64,000 nucleotides of DNA from Lichenicoccus sp964247695 (GCA_964247695.1 CAXTVI010000002.1:62001-126000), one strand, 5' to 3'. Counted from the first letter of the stretch, positions 18,205 through 27,037 are shown. The notes: a model not told the origin generated them from the sequence alone. Numbers and translations: made by a program.

Positions 18205-19379
18205 GAGGGGAGTGCTCCAGGATATGCCGCGCCGTCCCGGCGCATGGTATCGTGTCGCATGACGAAGTTAGCGAGCGCCGGCGCGAACAGGCGTTGCGAC
18301 CGGCTGCCGACGAAGATGCCGACATGGCCTCCGGGCAATGCCAGCTCCTCGTACTCGCTGGTGCCGACCTCGCGTCCCAGCGCCTGGCTGGTCTCTGCCG
18401 GAATGATGTGGTCCTCGTTGCCGAAAACGTTCAGCACCGGCATGGTGATCCGCGCGAGGTCGACGCGCCGCCCGTCCAGCTCCAGCTCGTTGCGGATCAG
18501 CTTGTTCTGCTGATACAGCTCGAGCATCCATTGCTTGGCCGCCTCGCCGGGGTGGTCGGGCCGGTCGGCGATCCATTTCTCCATGCGCAGCCAGTTCAGC
18601 AGGCGCTGCTCGTCGTCGATCACGTCGAGCATGTCGAAATTATACTTGAGCGCGGTTCGCATCGGCGTGAGCTGGTTGAACATCGCGCCGAAGAACTTGC
18701 CAGGCACGTTGCCATGCGCGTCGATCAGCCGATCGACATCCTCGGGCGGCAGCGACCGGGTCCAGACATTGATCAGCCCGTATCCGAGCCGGTTGCGTTC
18801 GATGTCGGCATGGAAATCGATCGGCGTGATCGCCAGGGCCATCGCATTGACGCGCTCGGGCTCCAGCGCCGCATAGCAGGTGGTGAAGACGCCGCCTTCG
18901 CACAGGCCGAACAGGTTGACCCTGGGCACGCCCGACAACCGCGCGACCGCTTCCACGCAGCGATCGAGATAGCCGCAGATATAGTCGTCCATCGTCAGGT
19001 AGCGGTCGGCGCGGGACGGGTTGCCCCAGTCCACCACGTAGAGATCGACACCCAGGTGCAGCAGGTTGCGCACCAGCGAACGGTCGTCCTGCAGGTCGGT
19101 CATGGTCCAGCGGCCGATCAGCCCGTAGGTGACCAGTAGCGGGATGCGCACGCGCTGCTCCGACAACGGCCGGTAGCGGTGCAGCGTCACCTTGTCCTGG
19201 CTCCAGACCAGGTCCTTCGGCGTCGTTGCGATGTCGACGTCCTGGTCGCGGATGCGGCCCAGCCTCGAAGAGCCGGCCAGCATCTTGCTGCCCAGGCGGG
19301 CGGAGGCGGCCAGCGCATCGGCGCCGGACGAGAGTGCGGCCGCCGGTGCGAAGGCCTGTCGTGGCGACGAAGCGTTCAT
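18201..19379 (-). CDS. phaC: Class III polyhydroxyalkanoate synthase subunit PhaC
   Basis: A 392-residue PhaC. The catalytic triad is visible: Cys160 in the lipase-like box FGLCEGG, Asp323 in FGNEDHIIP and His352 in PGGHVGIFVG. The length and the spacing of the triad match class III synthases, which work as PhaC-PhaE dimers and polymerise (R)-3-hydroxyacyl-CoA at granules. VVDWGNPSRADRYLTMDDYI is also diagnostic. The ATG at 19379 overlaps the phaE stop; the gene's stop overlaps the CoA-transferase start. Longer upstream reading frames coincide with phaE and are excluded. Confidence 0.95.
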   Translation of the reverse strand: MNASSPRQAFAPAAALSSGADALAASARLGSKMLAGSSRLGRIRDQDVDIATTPKDLVWSQDKVTLHRYRPLSEQRVRIPLLVTYGLIGRWTMTDLQDDRSLVRNLLHLGVDLYVVDWGNPSRADRYLTMDDYICGYLDRCVEAVARLSGVPRVNLFGLCEGGVFTTCYAALEPERVNAMALAITPIDFHADIERNRLGYGLINVWTRSLPPEDVDRLIDAHGNVPGKFFGAMFNQLTPMRTALKYNFDMLDVIDDEQRLLNWLRMEKWIADRPDHPGEAAKQWMLELYQQNKLIRNELELDGRRVDLARITMPVLNVFGNEDHIIPAETSQALGREVGTSEYEELALPGGHVGIFVGSRSQRLFAPALANFVMRHDTMRRDGAAYPGALPS

Positions 19380-20455
19380 GTGCCGTCGCTCCGGGACCGT
19401 GGCGAAAGCGGTCGCACCCGGCCGTTCGTGAGGGGCCGCTCGGCGACACGCGCCGGCTTCGGTGGCCGGGTGGCGGCAGGCCGGACCGCAGCCGCCCGGG
19501 TGGATGGCGCGCGGGCGGCATGCTTCGGTTCCGGCTCTGGCGCCTTCGGGACCGCGACCGCCTCCTGCGTCGCAGCAGCGCGTCGCTCGCGCTGCAGCAG
19601 GCGCAGCTCGCGCCGCAGTTCGGTGACGCTCCGGTGCACGTCGTCCAGTTCCGTGCGCGTCGGCAGGTCGAACTGGTTCGCCCACGCCTCAACGACCTCG
19701 CGCTGCGCCAGCTTCAGCTCGGTGCTGGTACGCATCAATGCCGCCTGTGTGCGCAGGAAAGGCTCCGAGCGCTGCGTCTCGAGCAGCTCCCGGTTGGCGA
19801 CCTCGGTCCATAGCGCCAGCAGCGGGCGGCCGACCGGGGCGCGCCCGTCCGTTTGCACCCGCGTCCCGAGATCGCGGAGGAACACCTGGCCGGCCCGCAG
19901 CCACGCGCTCAGCACGACGGTGCCGTGCTCGAGGCGGCAGCGTTGCATGTCGAGCCATGCCTTGAACACGCGCGCCTGCCGACGCTCCACCGTCCAGAGA
20001 TCGGCGAACTTGGGCCCTTCCGCGAGGTAGGCGGCCGGCCCCTGCAAGGCCTCGAATCCCATCGCGCCGGTCAGCCACGCATTCGGCTCGATCATCGCGC
20101 GGAACCCGGACTCGACATACGCAGTGCCGGACTGCGCCGCGGCCATGACCGCGGCGAACAGCTTCTCGGACAAGGCGGAGGCCGACAGCATCAGGTCCGA
20201 CATCGCCTGCCCGGCACGGGCCAGCGGCAGCATGTCGAGGCCGCCCGCGGTCCACTCCTGCGCGCCCGGCCAGCCCGATGCCGCCCGCTGCATTCCTGCC
20301 GGAACGGTTTCGGCGGATGGCGGCGCGAAGAATCCGGCGAACGTCCGCGCAGCGTCTTCCTGGGCCTGCAGCGCGGCGTTGCCGGCCGCGCGCCAGAACT
20401 CCGTCATCGCCCGGGCGCCGGCCTCCAGGTTGTCAGGTCGCGGGTCGGCGCTCAT
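19376..20455 (-). CDS. phaE: Class III PHA synthase subunit PhaE
   Basis: A 359-residue PhaE. It is mostly helical, with the conserved family end NQFDLPTRTELDDVHRSVTE, which leads into a coiled-coil-like stretch of LRRELRLLQRERR. Residues about 290-359 are a basic, proline- and alanine-rich tail of low complexity. PhaE is the non-catalytic partner that activates PhaC and limits polymer size. Its start overlaps the alcohol dehydrogenase stop by 4 nt and its stop overlaps phaC, placing it in the middle of a tightly coupled operon. Confidence 0.92.
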   Translation of the reverse strand: MSADPRPDNLEAGARAMTEFWRAAGNAALQAQEDAARTFAGFFAPPSAETVPAGMQRAASGWPGAQEWTAGGLDMLPLARAGQAMSDLMLSASALSEKLFAAVMAAAQSGTAYVESGFRAMIEPNAWLTGAMGFEALQGPAAYLAEGPKFADLWTVERRQARVFKAWLDMQRCRLEHGTVVLSAWLRAGQVFLRDLGTRVQTDGRAPVGRPLLALWTEVANRELLETQRSEPFLRTQAALMRTSTELKLAQREVVEAWANQFDLPTRTELDDVHRSVTELRRELRLLQRERRAAATQEAVAVPKAPEPEPKHAARAPSTRAAAVRPAATRPPKPARVAERPLTNGRVRPLSPRSRSDGT

Positions 20456-21582
20456 GCCGGGAACTCGATGATCTGCCGCACCGCGCGGCCTTCGTGCAGC
20501 CGGTCGAAGCCCTCGTTGATCTGGTCGAGCCGCAGCTTGCCGCTCATCAGCCGGTCGACCGGCAGCTTACCGGCGCGGTACAGGCCGACATAACGCGGGA
20601 TGTCTCGGGTCGGCACGCAGGTGCCGATATAGCTGCCCTTGACCGTGCGCTCCTCGGCAACGAGCTGCACCAGCGGCAGGGCGAGCGAGGCGGTCGGCGG
20701 CGGCAGTCCCGCCGTCACCGTGGTGCCGCCCCTGCGGGTGACCCGGAAGGCGAGCTCCATCGCACGCGCCGCTCCCGCCATCTCGAAGGCGAAATCGACC
20801 CCGCCGCCGGTCAGCGCGCGCACCTGCTCGGCCGCATCCGGGGCGCGTGCATTGACGACATCGGTGGCGCCGAGCCCGCGCGCGATCTGGAGCTTCTCGT
20901 CGGACAGGTCGATGGCCACGATCTGCCGGGCCCCGGACGCGACCGCGCCCAGTACCGACGACAGGCCGACGCCGCCTAGTCCGATCACCGCCGCGGTCTC
21001 GCCCGGCTGCAGCCGGGCGGTGTTGACCACGGCGCCGACGCCGGTCAGCACGGCGCAGCCGAACAGCGCCGCCTCGTCGAGCGGCAGGTCGGGCGGCAGC
21101 TTGACCAGGGAGCGCCGTGAGACGACGGCATGGTCGGCAAAGGCCGAGCAGCCGAGATGGTGGTTGATCGTCGCACCTTCGGAATGCAGCCGCCGGCCGC
21201 CGCCGAGCAGGGTTCCGGCGCCGTTGGCGCCCGCACCCGGCTCGCACAGCGCCGGACGCCCTTCGGCGCACGGCATGCAGTGGCCGCAGGAGGGCATGAA
21301 CACCATCACGACATGATCGCCCGGCACCAGGTCGGTCACGTCCGAGCCGACCTGCTCGACCACGCCGGCCGCCTCGTGGCCCAGCGCCATCGGCATCGGG
21401 CGTGGCCGGTCGCCGTTGATCACCGACAGGTCCGAGTGGCACAGGCCGGCGGCGGCGATGCGCACCAGCACCTCGTCGCGGCCCGGCGGATCGAGCTCCA
21501 GCTCCACGATATGCAGCGGACGGCTGGTGGTGTAGGGCGGTGCGGCGCCCATGGCGTCAAGCACGGCTGCCCTGATCTTCAT
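20452..21582 (-). CDS. Zinc-dependent alcohol dehydrogenase (class III-like MDR)
   Basis: A 376-residue medium-chain dehydrogenase. Catalytic zinc ligands are in AAGLCHSDLSVI and ALGHEAAGVVE. The structural zinc loop is CGHCMPCAEGRPALC. The Rossmann motif is VIGLGGVGLSSVLGA, followed by an acidic residue in IVAIDLSDEK, which fits NAD. The relatives oxidise primary alcohols, including long-chain or hydroxylated ones. The stop overlaps the phaE start and the acylating aldehyde dehydrogenase ends 63 bp upstream, so alcohol to aldehyde to acyl-CoA is the natural reading. Confidence 0.87.
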   Translation of the reverse strand: MKIRAAVLDAMGAAPPYTTSRPLHIVELELDPPGRDEVLVRIAAAGLCHSDLSVINGDRPRPMPMALGHEAAGVVEQVGSDVTDLVPGDHVVMVFMPSCGHCMPCAEGRPALCEPGAGANGAGTLLGGGRRLHSEGATINHHLGCSAFADHAVVSRRSLVKLPPDLPLDEAALFGCAVLTGVGAVVNTARLQPGETAAVIGLGGVGLSSVLGAVASGARQIVAIDLSDEKLQIARGLGATDVVNARAPDAAEQVRALTGGGVDFAFEMAGAARAMELAFRVTRRGGTTVTAGLPPPTASLALPLVQLVAEERTVKGSYIGTCVPTRDIPRYVGLYRAGKLPVDRLMSGKLRLDQINEGFDRLHEGRAVRQIIEFPA

Positions 21583-21645
21583 GACAGTTCCTCGGCACGC
21601 ATCAAGTCGTCATCCTTGTCGCTGTTGCACAGGCTTTGGGCGCGT

Positions 21646-23070
21646 TCAGGCCGCCCAGATCTCGTCATCGGTCGGGATCATGCGGTGGGCAATCACCCGG
21701 CCCACTCGCGAGACGTTCATCAGGTGCTTGTAGTCGAGGTTCTCGGAAATCGAGTTGCCGCCCCAGGAGCCGCAGCCGAGCGTCGTTGTGGGGGCGAAAC
21801 CGTTGCTGAGCGAGCCGCCCGCCGTCAGCGAGGAGGTCTGGTTCACTACCAGGCGGCTGATCGGCAGGCACAGCCCCATGGCGCGGATGTTGTCCTCGTC
21901 ATGTGAATGCAATGCCGCCGAGTGGCCGGCGCCTTCGACCAGCAGGTTGGCCTTGGCCTTCTCCAGCGCATCCTCGAACCTGTCATAGGCGAGGATCGCA
22001 ACAACCGGGCAGAGCTTCTCCTTGGCAAGCAGGTCGAGCGTGCCGGCGCCGTCGGCGGGAACCAGGATGATCCGGGCCGAGGACGGGACATTCAATCCAG
22101 CCTTGGCACCGATGTGCTGCGCCGACTGGCCGACGATGCCCTTGTCGAGATGGCCGTTCCTGAACATGACGGTGCGCAGCCGCTCGACCTCTGTCGGATC
22201 GGCGGTGAACCAGACGTCGCCGGTCGCCATGAAGGCGTCGATGGTGGCCTGGTAGCTTTCGCGCGGCGTCAGCACGAACTGCTCGTGCGAGCAGATGATG
22301 CCGTTGTCGAAGGCGGCGCCGGCGATGATCTTCTCGGCGGCCTCGCGCAGATCGACGCCCCGATCGATCACCACCGGTACATTGCCGACGCCGACGCCGA
22401 ACGACGGCTTGCCGGAGGAATATGCCGCCTTGACCAGCGAGCCGCCGCCGGTGGCGACCACCACGTCGACCGAGCGCATCAGCATCTGGGTGGTGTCACG
22501 CGATCCACTCTCGATGGTCTGCACCATGTCGGCGGGACCGCCATGCTCATGCACGATGCGCTCGTACTGGGCGATCAGATGCCGTGTCGCATCCTGCGCC
22601 CTGAAGTGCGGCGCGAAGATGATCGCGTTGCCCGCCTTGAGCGCGAACATGGCGTTGCACATCGGCGTCACGATCGGATTGGTTATCGGGCAGACCGCCC
22701 CGACGACCCCCATGGGCTTTGCGATCAGCACCATGTTGCGCTCGACATCTTCTTCGATGATGCCGCGCGACTTCTTGTCCTTCAGGCTGTTCCAGATGGT
22801 GCGGGCCTTGCTCTTCTTTTTCTGGACCTTGTCCTCGTAGACGCCCAGGCCGGTCTCGCGGTGCGCCATGCCTGCCAGCGTCTCGGCATTGGCATAGACG
22901 TATTGCCCGAACCCGCGCACGATCGCATCGACCTGCGCCTGCGGCAGTGTCTCGAAGATCGCCTGTGCTATGCGGGCTTTTTCGACGAGGCCATGCACCC
23001 GGTCCGATGCGGTCGCGACGGTGCCGGCGAAGTCCGTGCGGTTCGTCGTGATGAGAGGCTCGCTGTACAT
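21646..23070 (-). CDS. CoA-acylating aldehyde dehydrogenase (EutE/SucD/SauS-like)
   Basis: A 474-residue acylating aldehyde dehydrogenase. It has the CoA/NAD region KPMGVVGAVCPITNPIVTPM, VVVATGGGSLVKAAYSSGKP, and the nucleophile Cys260 in FDNGIICSHEQF. The end (NGFAPTTTLGCGSWGGNSIS) is typical of the group that includes AdhE N-domains, EutE, SucD (succinyl-CoA to semialdehyde) and SauS (sulfoacetaldehyde). It converts an aldehyde, CoA and NAD(P)+ to acyl-CoA. It heads the PHA biosynthesis block on the minus strand. Which aldehyde it uses cannot be decided by reading. Confidence 0.88.
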   Translation of the reverse strand: MYSEPLITTNRTDFAGTVATASDRVHGLVEKARIAQAIFETLPQAQVDAIVRGFGQYVYANAETLAGMAHRETGLGVYEDKVQKKKSKARTIWNSLKDKKSRGIIEEDVERNMVLIAKPMGVVGAVCPITNPIVTPMCNAMFALKAGNAIIFAPHFRAQDATRHLIAQYERIVHEHGGPADMVQTIESGSRDTTQMLMRSVDVVVATGGGSLVKAAYSSGKPSFGVGVGNVPVVIDRGVDLREAAEKIIAGAAFDNGIICSHEQFVLTPRESYQATIDAFMATGDVWFTADPTEVERLRTVMFRNGHLDKGIVGQSAQHIGAKAGLNVPSSARIILVPADGAGTLDLLAKEKLCPVVAILAYDRFEDALEKAKANLLVEGAGHSAALHSHDEDNIRAMGLCLPISRLVVNQTSSLTAGGSLSNGFAPTTTLGCGSWGGNSISENLDYKHLMNVSRVGRVIAHRMIPTDDEIWAA

Positions 23071-23488
23071 GTGTCACTCCTTCAGCGCGGCGGCCGATCT
23101 CCGGTGCTGTCGGGATCCTGCCGCTCGTGCTCTGCGCCGGATGGGTCCGGGCATCGCCGTCGAGGCGGCAGGCCGCCTGGCAGCCACGGTCGCAACCGGG
23201 CGCGCAGCAGGGATCAGGCACGGACGCGAGCGTGGCTGCGGTGCTAATCAGCGAAACTAATCACCGGCTCAGGTTTGAACGTCCCTGCGGACGCACCTGT
23301 ATCATGCCGGACTGGCCCGCGCGATTCGCGCTTCGCCAGGATCCTGTGGGCCGGGGCGGTGGACGAGCACGAAGCGACGCGCTCATCCATCTAGTGCAGC
23401 CCGGCCGTCAGTCTGTCGGTCGGGCCTGTCGGCCAAACCGCGGTGACACGGGACGTCGACCGTCCGCATCACCGGAGCGATGCCGCCT
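23071..23488. other. Intergenic between acylating dehydrogenase and phasin
   Basis: These 418 bases have no credible gene: reading frames crossing them are arginine- or proline-rich shadows. They should hold the promoter and leader of the minus-strand acylating dehydrogenase operon and the end of the phasin transcript. The stretch at about 23241-23275 (minus-strand text with TGATTAG and TTTCGCTGATTAGC) is locally A/T-rich and is the best candidate for promoter DNA. No clear terminator hairpin was found behind the phasin stop. Confidence 0.4.
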
Positions 23489-24064
23489 TCAGGCGATGGC
23501 GGTGTCGATTGTCTGCGCGGCCAGGAAGGCGCGGGCTGCGAGCGGCGCCGAAACCTTCTCGAACATGTCGATCCCGCTGCGCGCGAAGCTGCTCGTCTCG
23601 GAGATTGTCCAGATCGCGGCTGTGCGCGACAGCGCCGACTGCAATTCGAGCCGTTCCTTGAGGGTCTTGGCCGACATCAGGGCGCGTATCCCGGAGAGGC
23701 TCTCCGCCGTTCCCGTCTGGCTGGTCTTGACCATGCTGCGCAGCATCGACTGCGTCTCGGCGGCGAGGATGCGAGCGGACTCCGCGTAGGCCGCCAAGGT
23801 GCCCTGGTTGAAGGCCACGACCTTGGTGGTCATGTCGAGGGTACGCTTCGACAGGTCGCGGTAGGCGACGCTGGCCGAGGCCACGGCGTCCTTCGAGGCG
23901 GCGAAGGTTGCGGAGGCGGCATCCCTGGACGCGGCCATCGCGGACGAAACCGCATCCTTCGAGGCGGCGACGCTGGCGGCGCTGTTGTCCTTCATGCGCG
24001 AAGCAGCGGACTCGCTGCCGTGGTTCTTGCCTGTTTCGGTGTCGGAAGACTTGCTGCTCGACAT
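23489..24064 (-). CDS. Phasin family protein
   Basis: A 191-residue PHA granule-associated protein. After a short polar N-terminus, residues about 30-75 are alanine-rich, near-hendecad helical repeats (VAASKDAVSSA, MAASRDAASAT, FAASKDAVASA). The phasin core then reads YRDLSKRTLDMTTKVVAFNQ, GTLAAYAESARILAAETQSM and ends with EKVSAPLAARAFLAAQTIDT. Phasins coat PHA granules and control their number. The start ATG at 24064 has AGGAG 6 nt upstream. It is transcribed separately, upstream of the PHA synthesis operon on the same strand. Confidence 0.88.
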   Translation of the reverse strand: MSSSKSSDTETGKNHGSESAASRMKDNSAASVAASKDAVSSAMAASRDAASATFAASKDAVASASVAYRDLSKRTLDMTTKVVAFNQGTLAAYAESARILAAETQSMLRSMVKTSQTGTAESLSGIRALMSAKTLKERLELQSALSRTAAIWTISETSSFARSGIDMFEKVSAPLAARAFLAAQTIDTAIA

Positions 24065-24112
24065 GAGCACTCCTGTTTTTGTTGAATTGACTGGGCACTC
24101 GTCGTGCCGCAC

Positions 24113-24182
24113 TGCAACGAGTATCGAGTGAACCCGGGTCTTGCAACCAAAAAAGCCGTCTAGAGTGCAAAAAGAACTGCAA
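24113..24182 (-). promoter_or_regulatory. Cluster of four TTGCA-type boxes upstream of phasin
   Basis: TGCAA occurs on the + strand at 24113-24117, 24142-24146, 24166-24170 and 24178-24182, all in the same orientation, within 120 bp upstream of the phasin ATG. The PHA-responsive repressor PhaR of alphaproteobacteria is known to use TGC-rich operators in front of phasin genes. That link is inference; no phaR gene is in the window. Confidence 0.35.
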
Positions 24183-24441
24183 CAGATACATGATAAGCGG
24201 TCGAAGCGGCGTTGTTTATGCCTAGCTTGCTAAACTTAACTCTGATCTAATTTATTGCCTCGCAGGAACTGCGCGATGTCGGCATCTCGTTCGAAACTAT
24301 ACTCAAACGGATCTGTCGAACGCCCAACAAGCGCCGCCGCGCTCCATTCTGGACTACCGAGTGCAGTATTTGCATGCGTCGAACCCGATCCAGCGCAAGC
24401 ATGCCCTTGATCACAGGCAGCGGGCGCGGGACCAGTTTCAG
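24183..24441. other. Intergenic between phasin promoter and PAS protein
   Basis: Relatively A/T-rich DNA (especially 24180-24310) without a gene. It forms the distal upstream region of the phasin gene and the 3' end of the PAS/receiver gene, both on the minus strand. No terminator or RNA gene could be recognised. Confidence 0.35.
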
Positions 24442-25977
24442 CTACAGGACGGCGTATGGCTGGTCGGAGCCGCCTGTCGCTGCCGTCAGCTCGCGGAGCT
24501 TCTCATCGAGGGTCGCGACCTTGTACGGCTTCGGGATGAACGCCATGCCGTCGTCGAGCTCGTGATGACTCTGCAGCCGCGCACGCGGATAGCCTGAGGT
24601 CAGCAGGATCTGGAGCGCCGGATTGATCTCGCGGGCACGCCGGGCAAGGCCCAGGCCGCTGATGCTGCTCGGCATGACGATGTCGGTGAACAGCAGCCCG
24701 ATCGTGGGCTCGCTTTTCAGGATCGCGAGCGCCGCATCGGCGTCGGCGGCCCGGCGCACGTTGTAGCCGAGCTCCTCGACGGCGCAGGTTGTCAGCTCGA
24801 GGACATCGGGGTCGTCATCGACCACCAGGACAGTCACCTGCCTGCTGCCTTCGCCCGTGTCGCCGCCGGCATGCGGCCGCGCCGGGCTTGCGACCGGATC
24901 GGCCGCCGGCCACGGCCGGGCTGGCACCTCCGGCGTCGGGCCGCTCTCCGGCCGCCGGTCCTGCGGGAGCACCGCCAGCAGCTTCGCGGTCAGCCGGCCC
25001 CCCGCCTGCGCCGCGCGTTGCGCCGCCCGGGTGAGGCTGTGCATCCTGCTGATGTCGCCCGAGCGCGTGATCAGGTCGAGACTGACGGTAACTGCGGCGA
25101 GAAGGTCATTGAAATCATGCGCGACTTCGCCGTTCAACTGGCGGGCCGGCTCGCCGGCCTGGGCCTGGAACAGTTGCTGCTCAAGCTCGTCGATGGTTCG
25201 CTGCTGCGTGATGTCGCGCATGACGTGCGCGAAGCCCACGCACGCACCATGCTCGTCATGGATCGGGTCGACCACGACGCGCGCCCAGAAGCGCGTGCCG
25301 TCCTGGCGGATGCGCCAGCCCTCATCCTCGAACTTTCCCGACATCCGCGCCGTGTTCAGGGACAGCGCGCCGCGGCCGCTGGCCTGGTCCTCGAAGCAAA
25401 GGAAGCAGGAGAAGTGCTGGCCGATGATGTCCTGCTTGGCGTAGCCGAGCGTACTCTCGGCCGCCGAATTCCAGCTCGCGACGATGCCGTCGATGTCGAG
25501 CATGAAGATGGCGTAGTGGGCAATGCTGCTCATGATCAGGCTGATGCGTTGCTCGCTGCGCCGCAATGCCTCGCGCAGAGCGCGCGTCTCCGAGATGTCG
25601 CGCATCATCGTCACGTAGCCGATGATCCGCCCCGCCTCGGCATGCACCGGTTCGACGAAGACGCTGGCCCAGTAGCGGCTGCCGTCGCGACGTACGCGCC
25701 AGCTTTCCTCCTCGAAGCCGCCATTCGCGCGAGCCAGGTTAAGCACCTGCTCCGCCTTGCCCCGCGCCTGGTCCTCGGCGGTAAACAGGCACGCATAGGG
25801 CTGTCCGACCATGGTATGCGGCGCGTCTCGATCCGCCGCATCAATGTTTGACTTCCAGCTTGTTACGAGGCCGTCTGCATCAACCGTGCAGACGCTGTGC
25901 TCGTAGGTCGCCGGTATGAAGCCGTGGAACGGATCGACAAAATCCCTGATCTCGGAAAAAGCCAGTAACCCAGTCAT
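24442..25977 (-). CDS. PAS-PAS-DHp-receiver signalling protein lacking an ATPase domain
   Basis: A 511-residue cytoplasmic sensor. Two PAS/PAC units lie at about 25-130 and 145-260 (GYVTMMRDISETRALREALR; FAHVMRDITQQR). A histidine-kinase dimerisation motif follows at about 275-330 with His287 in NGEVAHDFNDLLAAV, the HDFNN type of hybrid kinases. The HATPase domain that should come next is absent: a proline/alanine-rich linker of about 45 residues leads directly to a receiver domain (VLVVDDDPDVLEL, Asp432 in LFTDIVMP, Lys483 in FIPKPY). The start at 25977 has GGGAG 6 nt upstream; an ATG at 25983 is possible. Confidence 0.85.
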   Translation of the reverse strand: MTGLLAFSEIRDFVDPFHGFIPATYEHSVCTVDADGLVTSWKSNIDAADRDAPHTMVGQPYACLFTAEDQARGKAEQVLNLARANGGFEEESWRVRRDGSRYWASVFVEPVHAEAGRIIGYVTMMRDISETRALREALRRSEQRISLIMSSIAHYAIFMLDIDGIVASWNSAAESTLGYAKQDIIGQHFSCFLCFEDQASGRGALSLNTARMSGKFEDEGWRIRQDGTRFWARVVVDPIHDEHGACVGFAHVMRDITQQRTIDELEQQLFQAQAGEPARQLNGEVAHDFNDLLAAVTVSLDLITRSGDISRMHSLTRAAQRAAQAGGRLTAKLLAVLPQDRRPESGPTPEVPARPWPAADPVASPARPHAGGDTGEGSRQVTVLVVDDDPDVLELTTCAVEELGYNVRRAADADAALAILKSEPTIGLLFTDIVMPSSISGLGLARRAREINPALQILLTSGYPRARLQSHHELDDGMAFIPKPYKVATLDEKLRELTAATGGSDQPYAVL

Positions 25978-26293
25978 GGGCATCTCCCAGCGCGCCTGCA
26001 GTGTGTGAAGCTTGACCAGGAAAATTCACACTGCCCTATCCTGCGGCAGTCGTGCAATCAGCATTCATCCCCATTCAGGCTGCGACAATCAAGTGAAGAT
26101 TTGAAAACAAAACTTCATCGCACAACATCGCCGTATTCCGCTTGTAATCGCCCCGCGACATCTGCCGGGGCTCCGTTGTCCGCCGGTCGAAGATCGCCGC
26201 GACGGGCCTGATGCAGATCGGCATGCAGGCGGGCCGGCCGCGTCTCCGTTCCCAGGAATCCATGCCGATGCCGCTGTTGCCCGATGTTGCTGC
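25978..26293. other. Intergenic upstream of PAS/receiver gene
   Basis: These 316 bases carry the promoter side of the PAS/receiver gene (A/T-rich at about 26020-26140) and the region behind the SDR gene stop at 26294. Short reading frames here lack ribosome sites and protein-like composition. I see no gene, RNA or terminator. Confidence 0.4.
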
Positions 26294-27037
26294 TCAGAGC
26301 TGATACATTCTGTTCCAGGTCGGGCTGATGACGATCTCGTTCAGGCAGACGCTCGCGGGCCGGGTCGCGATGTACAGGACGAGGTCGCCGAGATCGTCCG
26401 GCTGCAGCATGCGCGCCCGCTCCTGCTGGTCGGGCGGCACCGGCCGCGTATCGAGGATCGGCGTCGCGACCTCGGCCGGCAGCAGCGCGGTCGATCGGAT
26501 CCCGTTGCCGTATTCCTCCATGTTGATGCTCTGGCTCATCGCCACCACGGCGTGCTTCGCCGCGGTGTAGGCCGGCCCGCTGACCGGGTGGATGAACTTC
26601 CCGGCCCAGGACGCGGTGTGGATCAGCACGCCGTCGCGGTTCACCCGCATCAGCTTCAGCGCCGCCGCCGTGCAGTAGAACGCCGCCGACAGGTTGCCGG
26701 CGAGCACCGTGTCGATGGCTTCCGGAACCAGCTGGTCCCAGCGACGCAGGCGGGTGTTCAGGCCGGCGTTGTTGACCAGGATGTCGAGCCGCCCGAAGCG
26801 CTCGCCGATCCGTCCCGCGATCGCGGTGACGGTCTGCGACTGGGTGAGGTCGCCCGGCTCGACGATCGCCTCGCCGCCGGCGGACGCGATGGCGTCGGCG
26901 GTGGCCTGCAGTGGCTCGACGCGCCGCCCGGTCAGCACGAGGCGCGCACCCGCGCCCGCCAGTGCCGCAGCCGCCGCCTGGCCGATGCCGCTGCCGGCAC
27001 CGGTGACCCATGCGACTTTTCTGCTCAGCTTACCCAT
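26294..27037 (-). CDS. SDR-family oxidoreductase
   Basis: A 247-residue classical short-chain dehydrogenase. It has the cofactor motif VTGAGSGIGQAAAAAL, an arginine pair after strand 2 (LTGRRVEP) suggesting NADP, LVNNAGLN, and the catalytic Ser-Tyr-Lys set in HTASWAGKF and GPAYTAAKHAV. The C-terminus (ASVCLNEIVISPTWNRMYQL) is the YdfG-like ending of serine/3-hydroxy acid dehydrogenases, so a hydroxyacid or small alcohol is a likely substrate. The start is the ATG at 27037. It diverges from another SDR gene across a 58-bp region that must hold both promoters. Confidence 0.82.
   Translation of the reverse strand: MGKLSRKVAWVTGAGSGIGQAAAAALAGAGARLVLTGRRVEPLQATADAIASAGGEAIVEPGDLTQSQTVTAIAGRIGERFGRLDILVNNAGLNTRLRRWDQLVPEAIDTVLAGNLSAAFYCTAAALKLMRVNRDGVLIHTASWAGKFIHPVSGPAYTAAKHAVVAMSQSINMEEYGNGIRSTALLPAEVATPILDTRPVPPDQQERARMLQPDDLGDLVLYIATRPASVCLNEIVISPTWNRMYQL

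Noticed and set aside
23313..23330. TGGCCC-N5-ATTCGC resembling a sigma-54 promoter
   Set aside because: Neither half matches the -24/-12 consensus well and it points away from the neighbouring genes.
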